DNA of 64,000 bases, from NCBI RefSeq assembly GCF_001941485.1, contig NZ_CP009247.1, positions 1,302,001 through 1,366,000 on the forward strand, given 5' to 3'. This DNA is from Corynebacterium frankenforstense DSM 45800. GTDB lineage: Bacteria; Actinomycetota; Actinomycetes; Mycobacteriales; Mycobacteriaceae. Shown here piece by piece: positions 26,511 to 34,850 of this stretch (its first letter is position 1; each line of letters begins with the position of its first letter). The position numbers were made by a program, and so were the translations under genes. Under the pieces are notes generated by a model. That model was given only the letters and a program-made list of their open reading frames with translations, did no database searches and was not told where the DNA came from.

Positions 26511-27059
26511 GTGCCTTATCTGATCGTCATCCCGTACCTCGTGATCGAGGCCCTGGCCTTCTGGGCCGTGGCCTCCTGGCTCGGCGTGGGCTGGGCGCTG
26601 CTGCTGCTCTTCGCCTTCTTCTTCCTGGGGCTCGGCCTGGCCGGCCTCGAGATGCGCACCATCGCCACCCGCGCCGCCGGCAACCGGGAGCGCCCCGGCA
26701 AGGCCGCCGGCGGGATCGGGCTGACCGCCGCCGGGGCCGTGCTCGTCGCCGCGCCCGGCTTCGTGACCACCTTCCTCGGCCTGCTGCTCATCTTCGGGCC
26801 CACCCGCGAGCTCATCCGCCGCGGCCTGGCACGGCGCCTGCGCACCTTCCTCGAGGACATGGGCGCGCGCACCTTCGAGGCCACCGCACACTTCGGCCCA
26901 CGCACCAGCTACGGCTCCTTCAATGACCACGAGGTCATCGACGAGGACGAGATCGAGAAGTTCCGCCGCGAGCTCGACGACTTCGACGGCGACACCGGAG
27001 AGAACGGCGACAGCGGCGACGGCAACACCGGCGGCAACAAGGGCACGGACGGCCGGTGA
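26511..27059 (+). CDS. FxsA-family membrane protein
   Basis: The 182-residue protein has about four hydrophobic segments in the first 115 residues (starting PYLIVIPYLVIEALAFWAV) and an acidic Gly/Asn/Asp-rich cytosolic tail from residue 140. This is the FxsA family, named for an E. coli protein affecting F-plasmid exclusion of phage T7; its job in actinobacteria is unknown. GTG 26511 is favoured by TAGGGT (26498-26503) ending seven bases earlier; GTG 26502 is an alternative. The end overlaps lnt by four bases. Confidence 0.88.
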   Translation: MPYLIVIPYLVIEALAFWAVASWLGVGWALLLLFAFFFLGLGLAGLEMRTIATRAAGNRERPGKAAGGIGLTAAGAVLVAAPGFVTTFLGLLLIFGPTRELIRRGLARRLRTFLEDMGARTFEATAHFGPRTSYGSFNDHEVIDEDEIEKFRRELDDFDGDTGENGDSGDGNTGGNKGTDGR

Positions 27060-28573
27060 ACCCGTACCTGCGCGGCGGCCTGCGCCTGCTCACCGCGATC
27101 GCCGGCGGCGTCGCGGTCTACGCCTCCTACGAGCCCACCGGCTGGTGGTGGGCCGCGATCCTCGGCGTCGCCCTCTTCTTCCTCGCGCTGTCGCCGTGGG
27201 GCGCGGACCGCCCGAGACTGCGCTTCGGCGCGCTCCTCGGCCTGGGCTTCGGGCTCGGCATCTACCTCGGCGTGCTGCCGTGGATCGGGGAGTTCGTAGG
27301 CGCCCTGCCGTACGTCGCCCTCGCCATCGTGCTGGCCTGCTACATCGCGCTCGGCTCGGTCGCACTCACCGCGGTGCTGCGCTGGCGCTTCGGTCTGGCC
27401 GCCGCGCCGTTGGTCTACCTCTTCATCGAGTTCTGCCAGTCGACCTTCCCCTTCGGCGGCTTCGCCTGGGTGCGCCTGGCCTGGGGCCAGATCGCCGGGC
27501 CCCTGGCCGCCCTGGCCCGCTACGGCGGTCCCGCCCTGGTCACCCTCGCCGTCTGCGCCGTCGGCGCCGCGCTGACCGCCCTCATCCTCGCCGCCTTCCG
27601 GCGCCGCCTCAGCCTCGCGGGCGCGGTCTGCGTCGTCGTGGTGCTCGCCGCCGGCCTCGGCGCCGGCACCCGGCTCGACCCCGAGGACACCCGGATCGGC
27701 CAGACCCGTGCGGCGGCGATCCAGGGCAACGTGCCGCGCATGGGGCTGGACTTCAACGCCCAGCGCCGCGCCGTGCTGGCCAACCACGTCCGCGAGACCG
27801 AGCGGCTGGCCGCCGAGGACGTGGACCCGGACATCGTCATCTGGCCCGAGAACGCCTCCGACGTCAACCCCTTCCTCGACTCCAGCGCGCGGGCCATGAT
27901 CGAGTCCGCCGTCGCCGCCGTCGACGCGCCGATCCTGGTGGGCACGCTCACCCGCGACGAGGTCGGCGCCCGCAACACGATGGTCGTCTTCGACCCGCAC
28001 GGCGTCGGCGACCACCACGACAAGAAGTACCTGCAGCCCTTCGGCGAGACGATGCCGATGCGCGACTTCTTCCGGCTCTTCTCCGACTACGTCGACCAGG
28101 CCGGCGACTTCAAGCCCGGCGACGGCGACGGCACCGTCCACATGCGCGGCGTCAACGTCGGCGTGGCCACCTGCTACGAGGTCATCGTCGACGCCGCCTA
28201 CCGCGACGCCGTGCACGCCGGCGCCGAGATCCTCGCCACACCGACGAACAACGCCACCTTCGGCTTCACCGACATGACCTACCAGCAGCTGGCCATGTCG
28301 CGGATGCGCGCCATCGAGCTCGACCGCGCAGTCGTCGTGGCCGCGACCTCGGGTGTGTCCGCCATCGTGACCCCCGACGGCACCGTCACCGACCAGACCG
28401 CCATCTTCGAGCACGACCACCTCGTCGCCGACCTGCCGCTCAAGCGCGGGCTGACCCCGGCGGCCAGGTGGGGGAGGGCCTTCGAGTGGACGGCGGTTAT
28501 GATGGGCGGTGCCCTCGCGGCCCTCGCACTGTTCACCGTCAGAAGGAGAACCCACCGTCGTGGCACCAAGTGA
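27056..28573 (+). CDS. lnt: Apolipoprotein N-acyltransferase Lnt
   Basis: Lnt adds the third acyl chain to the N-terminal Cys of lipoproteins at the outer face of the membrane. The 505-residue protein has six or more membrane helices (about 1-215) and a nitrilase domain (about 215-470) with the full catalytic triad: Glu in WPENASD, Lys in KKYLQPFGE, Cys in VATCYEVI. A final membrane helix follows. Its neighbour is the polyprenol-phosphate mannose synthase; in mycobacteria the two are fused as Ppm1 and in corynebacteria they are adjacent, where the Lnt partner also supports mannosylation. Confidence 0.94.
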   Translation: MNPYLRGGLRLLTAIAGGVAVYASYEPTGWWWAAILGVALFFLALSPWGADRPRLRFGALLGLGFGLGIYLGVLPWIGEFVGALPYVALAIVLACYIALGSVALTAVLRWRFGLAAAPLVYLFIEFCQSTFPFGGFAWVRLAWGQIAGPLAALARYGGPALVTLAVCAVGAALTALILAAFRRRLSLAGAVCVVVVLAAGLGAGTRLDPEDTRIGQTRAAAIQGNVPRMGLDFNAQRRAVLANHVRETERLAAEDVDPDIVIWPENASDVNPFLDSSARAMIESAVAAVDAPILVGTLTRDEVGARNTMVVFDPHGVGDHHDKKYLQPFGETMPMRDFFRLFSDYVDQAGDFKPGDGDGTVHMRGVNVGVATCYEVIVDAAYRDAVHAGAEILATPTNNATFGFTDMTYQQLAMSRMRAIELDRAVVVAATSGVSAIVTPDGTVTDQTAIFEHDHLVADLPLKRGLTPAARWGRAFEWTAVMMGGALAALALFTVRRRTHRRGTK

Positions 28574-29372
28574 CAGCACCCTGGTCATCATCCCGACCTA
28601 CAACGAGCTGGGCAACCTGCCCCTCATCACCTCGCGGCTGCGCACCGCCGAGCCCGAGGTGCACGTGCTCGTCGTCGACGACAACAGCCCCGACGGCACC
28701 GGCGAGAAGGCCGACGAGCTGGCCGCGGCCGACGACCACATCCACGTCCTGCACCGGGAGGGCAAGGGCGGCCTGCTCGGCGCCTACCTCGCCGGCTTCG
28801 AGTGGGGTCTCGAGCGCGACTACCAGGTCCTCTGCGAGATGGACGCCGACGGCTCGCACGCCCCGGAGCAGCTGCACCTGCTGCTCGAGCAGATCGACGA
28901 GGGCGCGGACCTCGTCATCGGCTCCCGCTACATCGAGGGCGGCAAGGTGGTCAACTGGCCGAAGAAGCGCTGGATCCTCTCCCGCGGCGGCAACATGTAC
29001 ATCTCGCTGGCGCTGGGCACCGGCCTGACCGACACCACCGCCGGCTACCGCGCCTTCCGCCGCGAGGTCCTCGAGCAGCTCGACCTCGACCAGCTCTCCG
29101 CGGCCGGCTACATCTTCCAGGTCCACCTCGCCTGGCTGGCCGTCGAGGCCGGCTTCGACGTCCGCGAGGTGCCGATCACCTTCACCGAGCGCGAGATCGG
29201 CGAGTCCAAGCTCTCCGGCAGCTTCGTCGGCGACAGCCTCGCCGTCGTGACCAGATGGGGCCTGAAGCACCGCGGCCGGCAGCTGCGCGACCTGGTCTCC
29301 GAGATGGCCAAGCTCGGCGGCCACGCCATCAGCGAGCGCCGCCGCAAGTCGCGCAACCTGCGCAACTTCTAG
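28560..29372 (+). CDS. ppm1: Polyprenol-phosphate mannose synthase Ppm1
   Basis: A 270-residue GT2 glycosyltransferase that transfers mannose from GDP-mannose to polyprenyl phosphate, the donor for extracellular mannosylation and lipoarabinomannan synthesis. Typical are [13 protein letters not shown] near the start, [20 protein letters not shown] (the metal-binding DxD region) and the C-terminal [14 protein letters not shown]. There are no membrane helices, so it depends on the adjacent membrane protein for docking. GTG 28560 has AAGGAG at 28543-28548; the 14-base overlap with lnt suggests coupling. Longer in-frame starts reach back to 28509 but lie deep in lnt. Confidence 0.94.
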   Translation: MAPSDSTLVIIPTYNELGNLPLITSRLRTAEPEVHVLVVDDNSPDGTGEKADELAAADDHIHVLHREGKGGLLGAYLAGFEWGLERDYQVLCEMDADGSHAPEQLHLLLEQIDEGADLVIGSRYIEGGKVVNWPKKRWILSRGGNMYISLALGTGLTDTTAGYRAFRREVLEQLDLDQLSAAGYIFQVHLAWLAVEAGFDVREVPITFTEREIGESKLSGSFVGDSLAVVTRWGLKHRGRQLRDLVSEMAKLGGHAISERRRKSRNLRNF

Positions 29373-29420
29373 CGCGCTCCGGTGCGCCCCGGCGCGCCCG
29401 GGCGCACTCGCGCAACGTGA

Positions 29421-29485
29421 ATTGCCGACGCCGCGCAACGCGACGTCGGCAATAAAAAGACCCCGTGGGAGTACCACGGGGTCTT
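29421..29485. terminator. Double hairpin between ppm1 and rbpA (bidirectional terminator)
   Basis: A perfect 10-bp stem (29421-29430 with 29444-29453) is followed by a 12-bp stem (29457-29468 with 29474-29485, loop GAGTA). The second is flanked by AATAAAAA on the left and a T-containing right side (GTCTTCT), so it can terminate the leftward rbpA transcript with a U-run and the rightward ppm1 transcript. Confidence 0.85.
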
Positions 29486-29507
29486 CTCCGGTTGAGGGCG
29501 TCGAGGG

Positions 29508-29888
29508 CTACTTCTTGCCCTCCTCCTTGTCCTTCTGCGCCTTCAGCCGCGCGGCGGAACGGCGGCGCTTGCGCAGGTGCTCGATGCGCTCCTCGAGCAG
29601 CTCGTCGAGCTCCTCGATGGAACGACGCTCGCGCAGCATGTCCCAGTGGGTGCGCGGCGGCTTGGCGGGCTTGGACTCGACGCCCTCGCCCTCGACGAGG
29701 GTGCCCATCTGGCCGTTCTTGCACAGCCAGGACTCGGGGATCTCCGCGTCTTCGGCGAAGGGGACCTCGAAGATCTCGCCGGAGTCGGTGCGGTACTTCA
29801 CCATCTGGCGCGGAGCCAGGTCGTGGTCGCGGTCAGTCTCGTAGGAGACGGCGCCCATGCGGCTGCCACGGAGCACGCGGTCGGCCAT
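29508..29888 (-). CDS. rbpA: RNA polymerase-binding protein RbpA
   Basis: RbpA is a 126-residue actinobacterial protein that binds the group 1/2 sigma factor and RNA polymerase and stabilises the open complex. The sequence MADRVLRGSRMGAVSYETD, the central beta barrel with YRTDSGEIFEVPFAEDAEIP and WLCKNGQMGTLVEG, and the C-terminal sigma-interacting helices KPPRTHWDMLRERRSIEELDELLEER are all family hallmarks. The Lys/Arg-rich tail is also usual. AAAGGAC lies before the ATG. A GGAAC-N17-CGTT promoter upstream suggests stress (SigH) control; see the separate entry. Confidence 0.97.
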   Translation of the reverse strand: MADRVLRGSRMGAVSYETDRDHDLAPRQMVKYRTDSGEIFEVPFAEDAEIPESWLCKNGQMGTLVEGEGVESKPAKPPRTHWDMLRERRSIEELDELLEERIEHLRKRRRSAARLKAQKDKEEGKK

Positions 29889-29931
29889 ATTCGCATCAGT
29901 CCTTTACTCGATCCCTTATTCCAGACGCTCA

Positions 29932-29963
29932 AGTATAACGCCCCACGGGTCTGGTTTGTTCCC
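29932..29963 (-). promoter_or_regulatory. rbpA promoters: SigA-type -10 and overlapping SigH-type elements
   Basis: Read on the minus strand, GGGAAC (complement of 29958-29963) is followed after 17 bases by CGTT (complement of 29937-29940), matching the SigH pattern GGAA-N18-21-GTT. TATACT (complement of 29932-29937) is an overlapping SigA-type -10. RbpA genes of streptomycetes are known SigR targets, so a thiol-stress promoter here is credible. Confidence 0.6.
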
Positions 29964-29983
29964 GGGTGGGCTAGACTGTGTGC

Positions 29984-30337
29984 GTGCCAGACACCCCCGC
30001 CACACCGGACAACCGGCGCCGTCGTCCCACGACGTGCCAGTGGTGCGGTAAGGCGATCGAGAGCAGCGGCCGGGGGCGACCCCGCAAGTACTGCAGCGCC
30101 ACCTGCCGCCAGCGCGCCTACGAGCAGCGGCACAACCTCTCCGGAAGACCCATCCCGGCCGACGCCGTGGTGATCACCCCGGAGCGGGCGGAGCAGCTGC
30201 GCGACGGCCTGTTCGAGGTCCGCTGCGCCGCGGAGGACGTGGCGACGGCCGCCGGCGAGGGTGCCGGGGCCGCGGAGCTCGAGGGGCTGTGCTCGGAGCT
30301 GGTGGCTCTGGCGAGGAGAGTCGAGAAGCTGAGGTAG
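29984..30337 (+). CDS. Small zinc-finger protein of unknown function
   Basis: The 117-residue protein has a four-Cys zinc site near its N-terminus (TCQWCGKAI ... KYCSATCRQRAYEQR), with basic residues around it, then a predicted helical C-terminal part (ERAEQLRDGLFEVRCAAEDVATAAGEG). The CxxC...CxxxCRxRAY pattern is common in small actinobacterial proteins and suggests nucleic-acid binding, but no function is known to me. GTG 29984 stands six bases after TAGACT (29972-29977), so the mRNA is probably leaderless; GTG 29978 would start inside the likely 5' end. A YceI gene follows after three bases. Confidence 0.78.
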   Translation: MPDTPATPDNRRRRPTTCQWCGKAIESSGRGRPRKYCSATCRQRAYEQRHNLSGRPIPADAVVITPERAEQLRDGLFEVRCAAEDVATAAGEGAGAAELEGLCSELVALARRVEKLR

Positions 30338-30340
30338 TCG

Positions 30341-31033
30341 ATGCTGAAGAACCGGAAGTTCGTGATCACCGCCTTCGTCGTGGCGATCGTGCTGATCGCC
30401 GTCGTCGGCGTGGTGCCCGCGGTCATATCCGCCTTCACCGGCCCCGGGGTCAAGACCGAGGGCCTGACCGACGAGCACGCCAAGCCCGCCGAGGTCAGCC
30501 TCGACGGCGACTGGGAGGTCGTGCGCAACCGCGGCGACAACGCCACCTCCGTCGGCTTCACCTTCCCGGAGCTCCTGCCCGGCGACCGCCGCGTGACCTC
30601 CGGGTCCACCCAGCAGATCACCGGCGGCGTGCGCGTCGAGGACGAGAAGCTCGTCGACGGCACCGTCACCGTCGACATGAACACCATCGAGTCCGACAAC
30701 GAGCGCCGCGACATCAACGTCCGCAACAAGATCTTCGAGACGGACAAGTTCCCGACCTCCGAGTTCCGCGTCACCGAGCCCGCCGACCTCTCGGGGGTGC
30801 CCGACGACGGCAACGCCGGCGAGGTCGAGCTCACCGGCGAACTGACCATCCACGGCGTCACCCGCGAGGTCACCGCGCCGTTCAAGGTGCTGCGCGACCG
30901 CGATCGCGTCGTCGTCTCCTCGACGATCCCGGTCAACCGGCTCGACTACGAGGTCGAGACCCCCGACTTCGTCGCCGCCACCATCGACGAGCAGGGCGAG
31001 ATCAACATCCGTCTGACCCTGAGGCAGCCCTGA
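30341..31033 (+). CDS. YceI-family membrane-anchored lipid-binding protein
   Basis: The 230-residue protein begins with a positively charged tip and one hydrophobic helix (FVITAFVVAIVLIAVVGVVPAVI, about 8-30), then a YceI beta-barrel domain from about residue 55 (SLDGDWEVV ... SVGFTFPELL ... GTVTVDMNTIESDNERRD ... KIFETDKFPTSEFRV ... HGVTREVTAPF). YceI barrels bind isoprenoid or other amphiphilic lipids. The hydrophobic start probably anchors it outside the cell. It is cotranscribed with the zinc-finger gene and the following small membrane protein (stop and start share an A). Confidence 0.92.
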   Translation: MLKNRKFVITAFVVAIVLIAVVGVVPAVISAFTGPGVKTEGLTDEHAKPAEVSLDGDWEVVRNRGDNATSVGFTFPELLPGDRRVTSGSTQQITGGVRVEDEKLVDGTVTVDMNTIESDNERRDINVRNKIFETDKFPTSEFRVTEPADLSGVPDDGNAGEVELTGELTIHGVTREVTAPFKVLRDRDRVVVSSTIPVNRLDYEVETPDFVAATIDEQGEINIRLTLRQP

Positions 31034-31194
31034 TGCTGCCGCGCATGATCCCCTGGCTGTGGGTGCGCCTGGCCATCGTCATCGCCTTCGGCATCTGGCT
31101 GACCACCACCGAGGTCGCCTGGCTCTCGCTCGTCTGTGTCCTCCTCGCGGCGCTGACCGGCTGGCAGCTCTACACGGCGTACCGGGCGCGGTAG
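31033..31194 (+). CDS. Small two-helix membrane protein
   Basis: A 53-residue protein that starts on the last base of the YceI stop codon (TGATG). It has two hydrophobic segments (about 8-24 and 28-46) and a basic tail YTAYRAR. I do not recognise a family. The exact coupling and the coding bias support a real gene. Its position suggests a role next to the membrane-anchored YceI protein, which is inference only. Confidence 0.65.
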   Translation: MLPRMIPWLWVRLAIVIAFGIWLTTTEVAWLSLVCVLLAALTGWQLYTAYRAR

Positions 31195-31207
31195 GGGGCT
31201 CGGCGAG

Positions 31208-32491
31208 GTGTCCGTGCACGTGGAGCGGGCCCAGGTGCTGGGTCACCGCCTGCGTGTACAGGGGCTGCTGCCTCGCTCCGCGGCCTGCCTCGGCGCCTTC
31301 CAGGACAGCCCACCGTCGTCCGCCGCACAGGCGTCCGCCGTGCGCGGCGTCGTCAATCCCCGGCCCGTACGCACCTGGGCGATGCGGGGCGCGCCCTTCG
31401 TCTTCGACGCCGCCGACCTGCCCGTCTACACCCTCGGCGCGCTGCCGCCCACGCCCGAGGGCCGCCTGCGCCTGATCCGCGGCGTCGGCCCGCACCTCGC
31501 AGCGCTCGGGCTCTCGGTTGACGAGGCCCGCGAGCTCGTCTCCGCGCAGCTGCCGGAGGTGCTCGCCGGACGGCGCGTCGCCATCGACGAGCTCGGACGG
31601 GAGCTCGCCGCCGCCGTCGAACCGTCGCTCGGCGCCTCCGCTGTCCGGGTGTGGCGCTCGGAGGGCCCGCACGCGGCCGGCCAGCCCGTCGGCGAGGCCG
31701 TCGTCCACTTCCTGCTGCGCCTGTGCTGCCTGCGCGGCGAGCTCGCCTTCGCGCCCCGCGAGGGGGACAAGGCGCCGTTTGCGCTGCTCACCGAGTTGAT
31801 TGACGACGTCCCGGGCGTCGGCGTCCGTGCCGACGGGGCGGGTGCTGCCGCCGGTGCTGCCGCACGCGCCGAGTTGGCGCGGCGCTTCCTGCACGTCTAC
31901 GCGCCCGCCAACCGCGGCGACTTCGCGACGTGGCTGGGGGTGCGTTCGAAGGACGCGGAGGGGTGGTCGGCGCTCGCCGACGAGCTGGTGCCCGTGCGCT
32001 ACGGCGGCCGGCGCGTCTACGCGCTCGAGGAGGACGTCGCGGCTCTGGAGTCGGCGGCGGATCCGGCGGAGGCCGAGGCGGCCGAGCCTGGGTCGACGCT
32101 GTGCCTGCTGCCGTCCTCGGACCCCTATCTGCAGGCTCGCGACCGCGCGACGATCGCGGGGGAGGAGCACCACAAGGCGATCTGGCGTCCGGTCGGCGCC
32201 CCGGGTGCGGTGGTCGTCGCCGGCCGGGTGGTCGGTGTCTGGCGGCCGCGCACGCGCTCGGGGCGGTTCACTGTGAGAGTTTTCTGGTTCGGCTCGGGTG
32301 GTCCCGGAGATGCCGGTAGTTCTGTACAGAAGGCCACGGGACAGGCCGTGGGGCAGGCGGGGCAGGCCTCGTCGAAGGTCGTGGAGCAGGCCTCGCGGAA
32401 AGCCTTGGAGCAGGCCTGCGAGCGCGAGGCGCACCTGCTGGCCGAGGCGCGGGGCGCTGATCTGGCGGGCGTGGTCTTCGAGGCGCAGTGA
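31208..32491 (+). CDS. Winged-helix DNA-binding-domain protein (HTH_42/YcaQ-like)
   Basis: This 427-residue protein resembles the family of winged-helix proteins related to the AlkZ/YcaQ DNA glycosylases: an early RTWAMRGAPFVF segment, a helical middle, and the C-terminal LPSSDPYLQARDR ... GAVVVAGRVVGVWR segment. Whether it is a glycosylase is unclear because the Gln-x-Gln pair of AlkZ is not obvious. A Gln/Ala/Ser-rich insertion around residues 375-400 (QKATGQAVGQAGQASSK) is unusual. The start GTG 31208 has GGCTCGGCGAGG upstream. Its last codons and stop (CAG TGA) are part of the first copy of the palindromic array that follows. Confidence 0.8.
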   Translation: MSVHVERAQVLGHRLRVQGLLPRSAACLGAFQDSPPSSAAQASAVRGVVNPRPVRTWAMRGAPFVFDAADLPVYTLGALPPTPEGRLRLIRGVGPHLAALGLSVDEARELVSAQLPEVLAGRRVAIDELGRELAAAVEPSLGASAVRVWRSEGPHAAGQPVGEAVVHFLLRLCCLRGELAFAPREGDKAPFALLTELIDDVPGVGVRADGAGAAAGAAARAELARRFLHVYAPANRGDFATWLGVRSKDAEGWSALADELVPVRYGGRRVYALEEDVAALESAADPAEAEAAEPGSTLCLLPSSDPYLQARDRATIAGEEHHKAIWRPVGAPGAVVVAGRVVGVWRPRTRSGRFTVRVFWFGSGGPGDAGSSVQKATGQAVGQAGQASSKVVEQASRKALEQACEREAHLLAEARGADLAGVVFEAQ

Positions 32492-33070
32492 TCTACTGCA
32501 AGCCGTCTCAGCATCGGCGGTCAGGCCGGCCCGGCCCCTCGACCAATGGCCTCGCCTTCCGCGTTGCAGTGACCTACTGCGCCACTCCGGAGAGCTTCAG
32601 CCATCACGATGAAGTACCCCACTGCAGAGTCTCGGTCGCGGCCGGCCTCGCCTCGGTGCAGTGATCCACTGCAAGGTCCTCGGGGTCAGATACGGGAGGG
32701 GTCGGGGATGGGCCAGACTGGGGTGGTGCAGTGATCTACTACTCACCTTGCGCCGGCCGTTGCGCCCCGCCGCCAGTCCCTCGACTTCCTTGCAGTGACT
32801 CACTGCAACCCCCACCCAGTCCCCGTTGCCGCCCGCCCCCTCACCACCGATGCAGTGACCTACTGCAAACCTTGAGCCGGCAGCTGCGCCCCACCGGTCA
32901 CGAGAGTCCGCTAACCCCTCGACCCCGTTGCAGTGATCCACTGCAGGATCCGGGCGGCACTGGCGACACCACAGACCGTCACCCACTCAACCCCGGCGCA
33001 GTGATCTACTGCAGGCTCCATCCAGTCCCGCCGATGTCGGCTTCGGGACGGCGGTGCAGTGACCCACTGC
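32485..33070. repeat. Array of ten interspersed 15-bp palindromes (GCAGTGAYCYACTGC)
   Basis: Copies begin at 32485, 32566, 32611 (degenerate), 32658, 32728 (last two bases altered), 32792, 32852, 32930, 32998 and 33056. Arms GCAGT and ACTGC are invariant in eight copies and often extend to TTGCAGT/ACTGCAA; the centre is GAYCY. Start-to-start distances are 81, 45, 47, 70, 64, 60, 78, 68 and 58. The spacers are C-rich and two of them are clearly related (32745 onward and 32869 onward). No protein-coding frame crosses the array. The first copy contains the stop of the upstream gene; the last ends 164 bases before the HNH gene. Confidence 0.9.
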
Positions 33071-33234
33071 AACACCACAACCCAGACACGAGCCCACACT
33101 TCACCCGAAAATCACAGCCCACATTCGAACACACCAGCGACCCCCGTCACACCCCTCCACTACACTGAAACCCGAACACAAAAGACACAACAAAACACCA
33201 GCACAAGACAGATAACCAGGGGGTAGAAAGGACC
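33071..33234 (+). other. Low-GC leader between palindrome array and HNH gene
   Basis: This stretch is A- and C-rich (CAAACACAAAAGACACAACAAAACACC-like) and much poorer in G than the neighbourhood. TACACT at 33162-33167 is a candidate -10 box and AGAAAGGA (33225-33232) a ribosome site close to ATG 33235. I see no gene here. Confidence 0.4.
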
Positions 33235-34752
33235 ATGCGACACCACCGAGGACAACAAAAAGGCCACCACAAAGGATCGAACACCCACCTCAGAAAGAGG
33301 CTCGGCCTCCGACGGGCCGGCCGCACGATGGCCGGGCAGGCAACCTGCCGGCGCCAACGCATCGCCGCCAAGAAGATCAAGACCAGACTGCGCGCCCGCC
33401 GAGCCGACCGCGACAAACGCGAAGAAGAACTACGCCTCATGCGGGCCAACCGGTGGCGGGGAAACCAGACCCCCGCAGGACACGTCCCACCGAAAGACGG
33501 CACCAACCCACCCAACTACTTCTCCAATACCGACCAGACCGACCCGGTGGCGGTGAAAAGCCGGCTGAAGCGTCGCCTCGACTACGAGATCTGGATGGAC
33601 AACCAACCCCGGGTAAATGAGACCATCACCGCCTACTCGACACGCATGGCCGCCTCCACCGCAGTCAGCCGCTACACCATCAAAGACTCCTACGTGACAT
33701 CGCTCGGCGCCTACATCGACAAACTGCCCAGACTTAAGGCGCTGCAGGAGATGCTGTTCCACATCGAGGTCGGATCGCTTCGCACCATCGGGGCGGCCGT
33801 CATGGCCGTAAAAGACCCCGAGATACTGGCGAGGATCGATGAGGGCATCACCGACTTCCTCACCCCGACAGCACCCAGGCAGGCGCTTCCCACCACCTCG
33901 AAGATCAGTGACAAGATCAACGAACTGGTCAACCTCTACGACCCTAAGATCCGCCTTCCCAGAGACTTCGACGACGACGGCAAACCCGCACCGGTGCCCG
34001 GCATCTTCGAAACGGACGACTCGATTGCCGGGGTGACCGAGTACCGCATCACCCTGCCGGATGATCAGGCCAGCATCCTCAACAGTGTGCTGCAGGCGAA
34101 ATCGATCTCCGATAAGACGAGTCTGACTGAGGCGTTCTACGACACGTTGACCGACAACACCACCGTCACGGTCACCAAGTGGGTCTACCAGGCAGCGGAC
34201 CTGACCGACGCGCCGATGTGGCTGCCGGGTGCGGGCTGGCTGTCGCCTGCCGCGCAGGCCCGGTGGGAGGAGATGGTCACCGTCGTCAAAGACGCCACCT
34301 TGGGCCGGCAGGAGGAAACCCAGGCCCATGATCCGACGATGGGACTGGACGCCTGGCTGACCGGTGTGCACGACTCCTGCTCAGGCCCGTCGTCGACGAC
34401 GAAGACACCTGACACCCAGTTCGAGCACCGCATCCCACACGAGGAGGGCGGGGCCACCGCGTTGGACAACGCGTCAAGGGTGTCGCAGCACTGGCACAAC
34501 CTGAAGACCGACGGGCAGGTCAAATACCTCCATGATCCGGTCACGGGGATGACGGTGTGGTTGTTGCCGGGCAACATCTTCCAGGTCAGTGTGCCGGATG
34601 GTCCTTTGACGCCGGGTGGGGCGCGGTTGGCGATGACGGTCTCGGAGCATCGGCGGCAGGCGGAGGAGCGGGCCAGGGCTCGTGGTGAGGCGAGGCGGGC
34701 TGTGCATAACGAGAAGATCGGTTACGACCCGGCAGCCCCGGTGCCGTTCTGA
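33235..34752 (+). CDS. DUF222/13E12-type protein with degenerate HNH nuclease motif
   Basis: The 505-residue protein has a very basic first 75 residues (HHRGQQKGHHKG ... RRQRIAAKKIKTRLRARRADRDK), a DUF222-like helical middle, and a C-terminal HNH segment: EHRIPHEEGG, then ALDNASRVSQHWHNLKTDG. The HNH core residues (EH, N, H, LK) remain, but only one of the usual zinc Cys is present (DSCSGPSS), so activity is uncertain. These proteins are multicopy in actinobacteria; the REP13E12 genes of M. tuberculosis are relatives and serve as phage attachment sites. Its base composition is lower in GC than its neighbours, suggesting transfer. ATG 33235 has a ribosome site only two bases away; ATG 33328 is a fallback. 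Confidence 0.8.
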   Translation: MRHHRGQQKGHHKGSNTHLRKRLGLRRAGRTMAGQATCRRQRIAAKKIKTRLRARRADRDKREEELRLMRANRWRGNQTPAGHVPPKDGTNPPNYFSNTDQTDPVAVKSRLKRRLDYEIWMDNQPRVNETITAYSTRMAASTAVSRYTIKDSYVTSLGAYIDKLPRLKALQEMLFHIEVGSLRTIGAAVMAVKDPEILARIDEGITDFLTPTAPRQALPTTSKISDKINELVNLYDPKIRLPRDFDDDGKPAPVPGIFETDDSIAGVTEYRITLPDDQASILNSVLQAKSISDKTSLTEAFYDTLTDNTTVTVTKWVYQAADLTDAPMWLPGAGWLSPAAQARWEEMVTVVKDATLGRQEETQAHDPTMGLDAWLTGVHDSCSGPSSTTKTPDTQFEHRIPHEEGGATALDNASRVSQHWHNLKTDGQVKYLHDPVTGMTVWLLPGNIFQVSVPDGPLTPGGARLAMTVSEHRRQAEERARARGEARRAVHNEKIGYDPAAPVPF

Positions 34753-34799
34753 GCCCGTGGCCGGCTGAGGGAGAGCACCGCGCGACCGTAGGGTCGGTC

Positions 34800-34826
34800 T
34801 CCGACGGCGACCGACGGGACGTCGGA
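34800..34826. terminator. Hairpin between convergent HNH gene and ABC operon
   Basis: A 7-bp perfect stem (TCCGACG 34800-34806 with CGTCGGA 34820-34826) with a 13-base loop lies between the ends of two convergent genes and is followed by AAATT. It could stop both transcripts. Confidence 0.4.
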
Positions 34827-34850
34827 AATTGACGGAGAGGAGGGGAGTGG

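Noticed and set aside
32485..33070. The palindrome array as a CRISPR
   Set aside because: Repeats are 15 bp with a varying centre, spacing ranges from 45 to 81 bases, spacers are related to each other, and there are no cas genes (the Cas4-like nuclease at 10636-11496 is a common stand-alone gene).
32731..33168. A protein with CSDxLQ repeats read through the array
   Set aside because: The repeated peptides come from palindromes that happen to be in one frame; copies from 32998 on shift frame, composition is Pro/Arg/His-rich, and the leftward frame 32597-32986 looks equally artificial.
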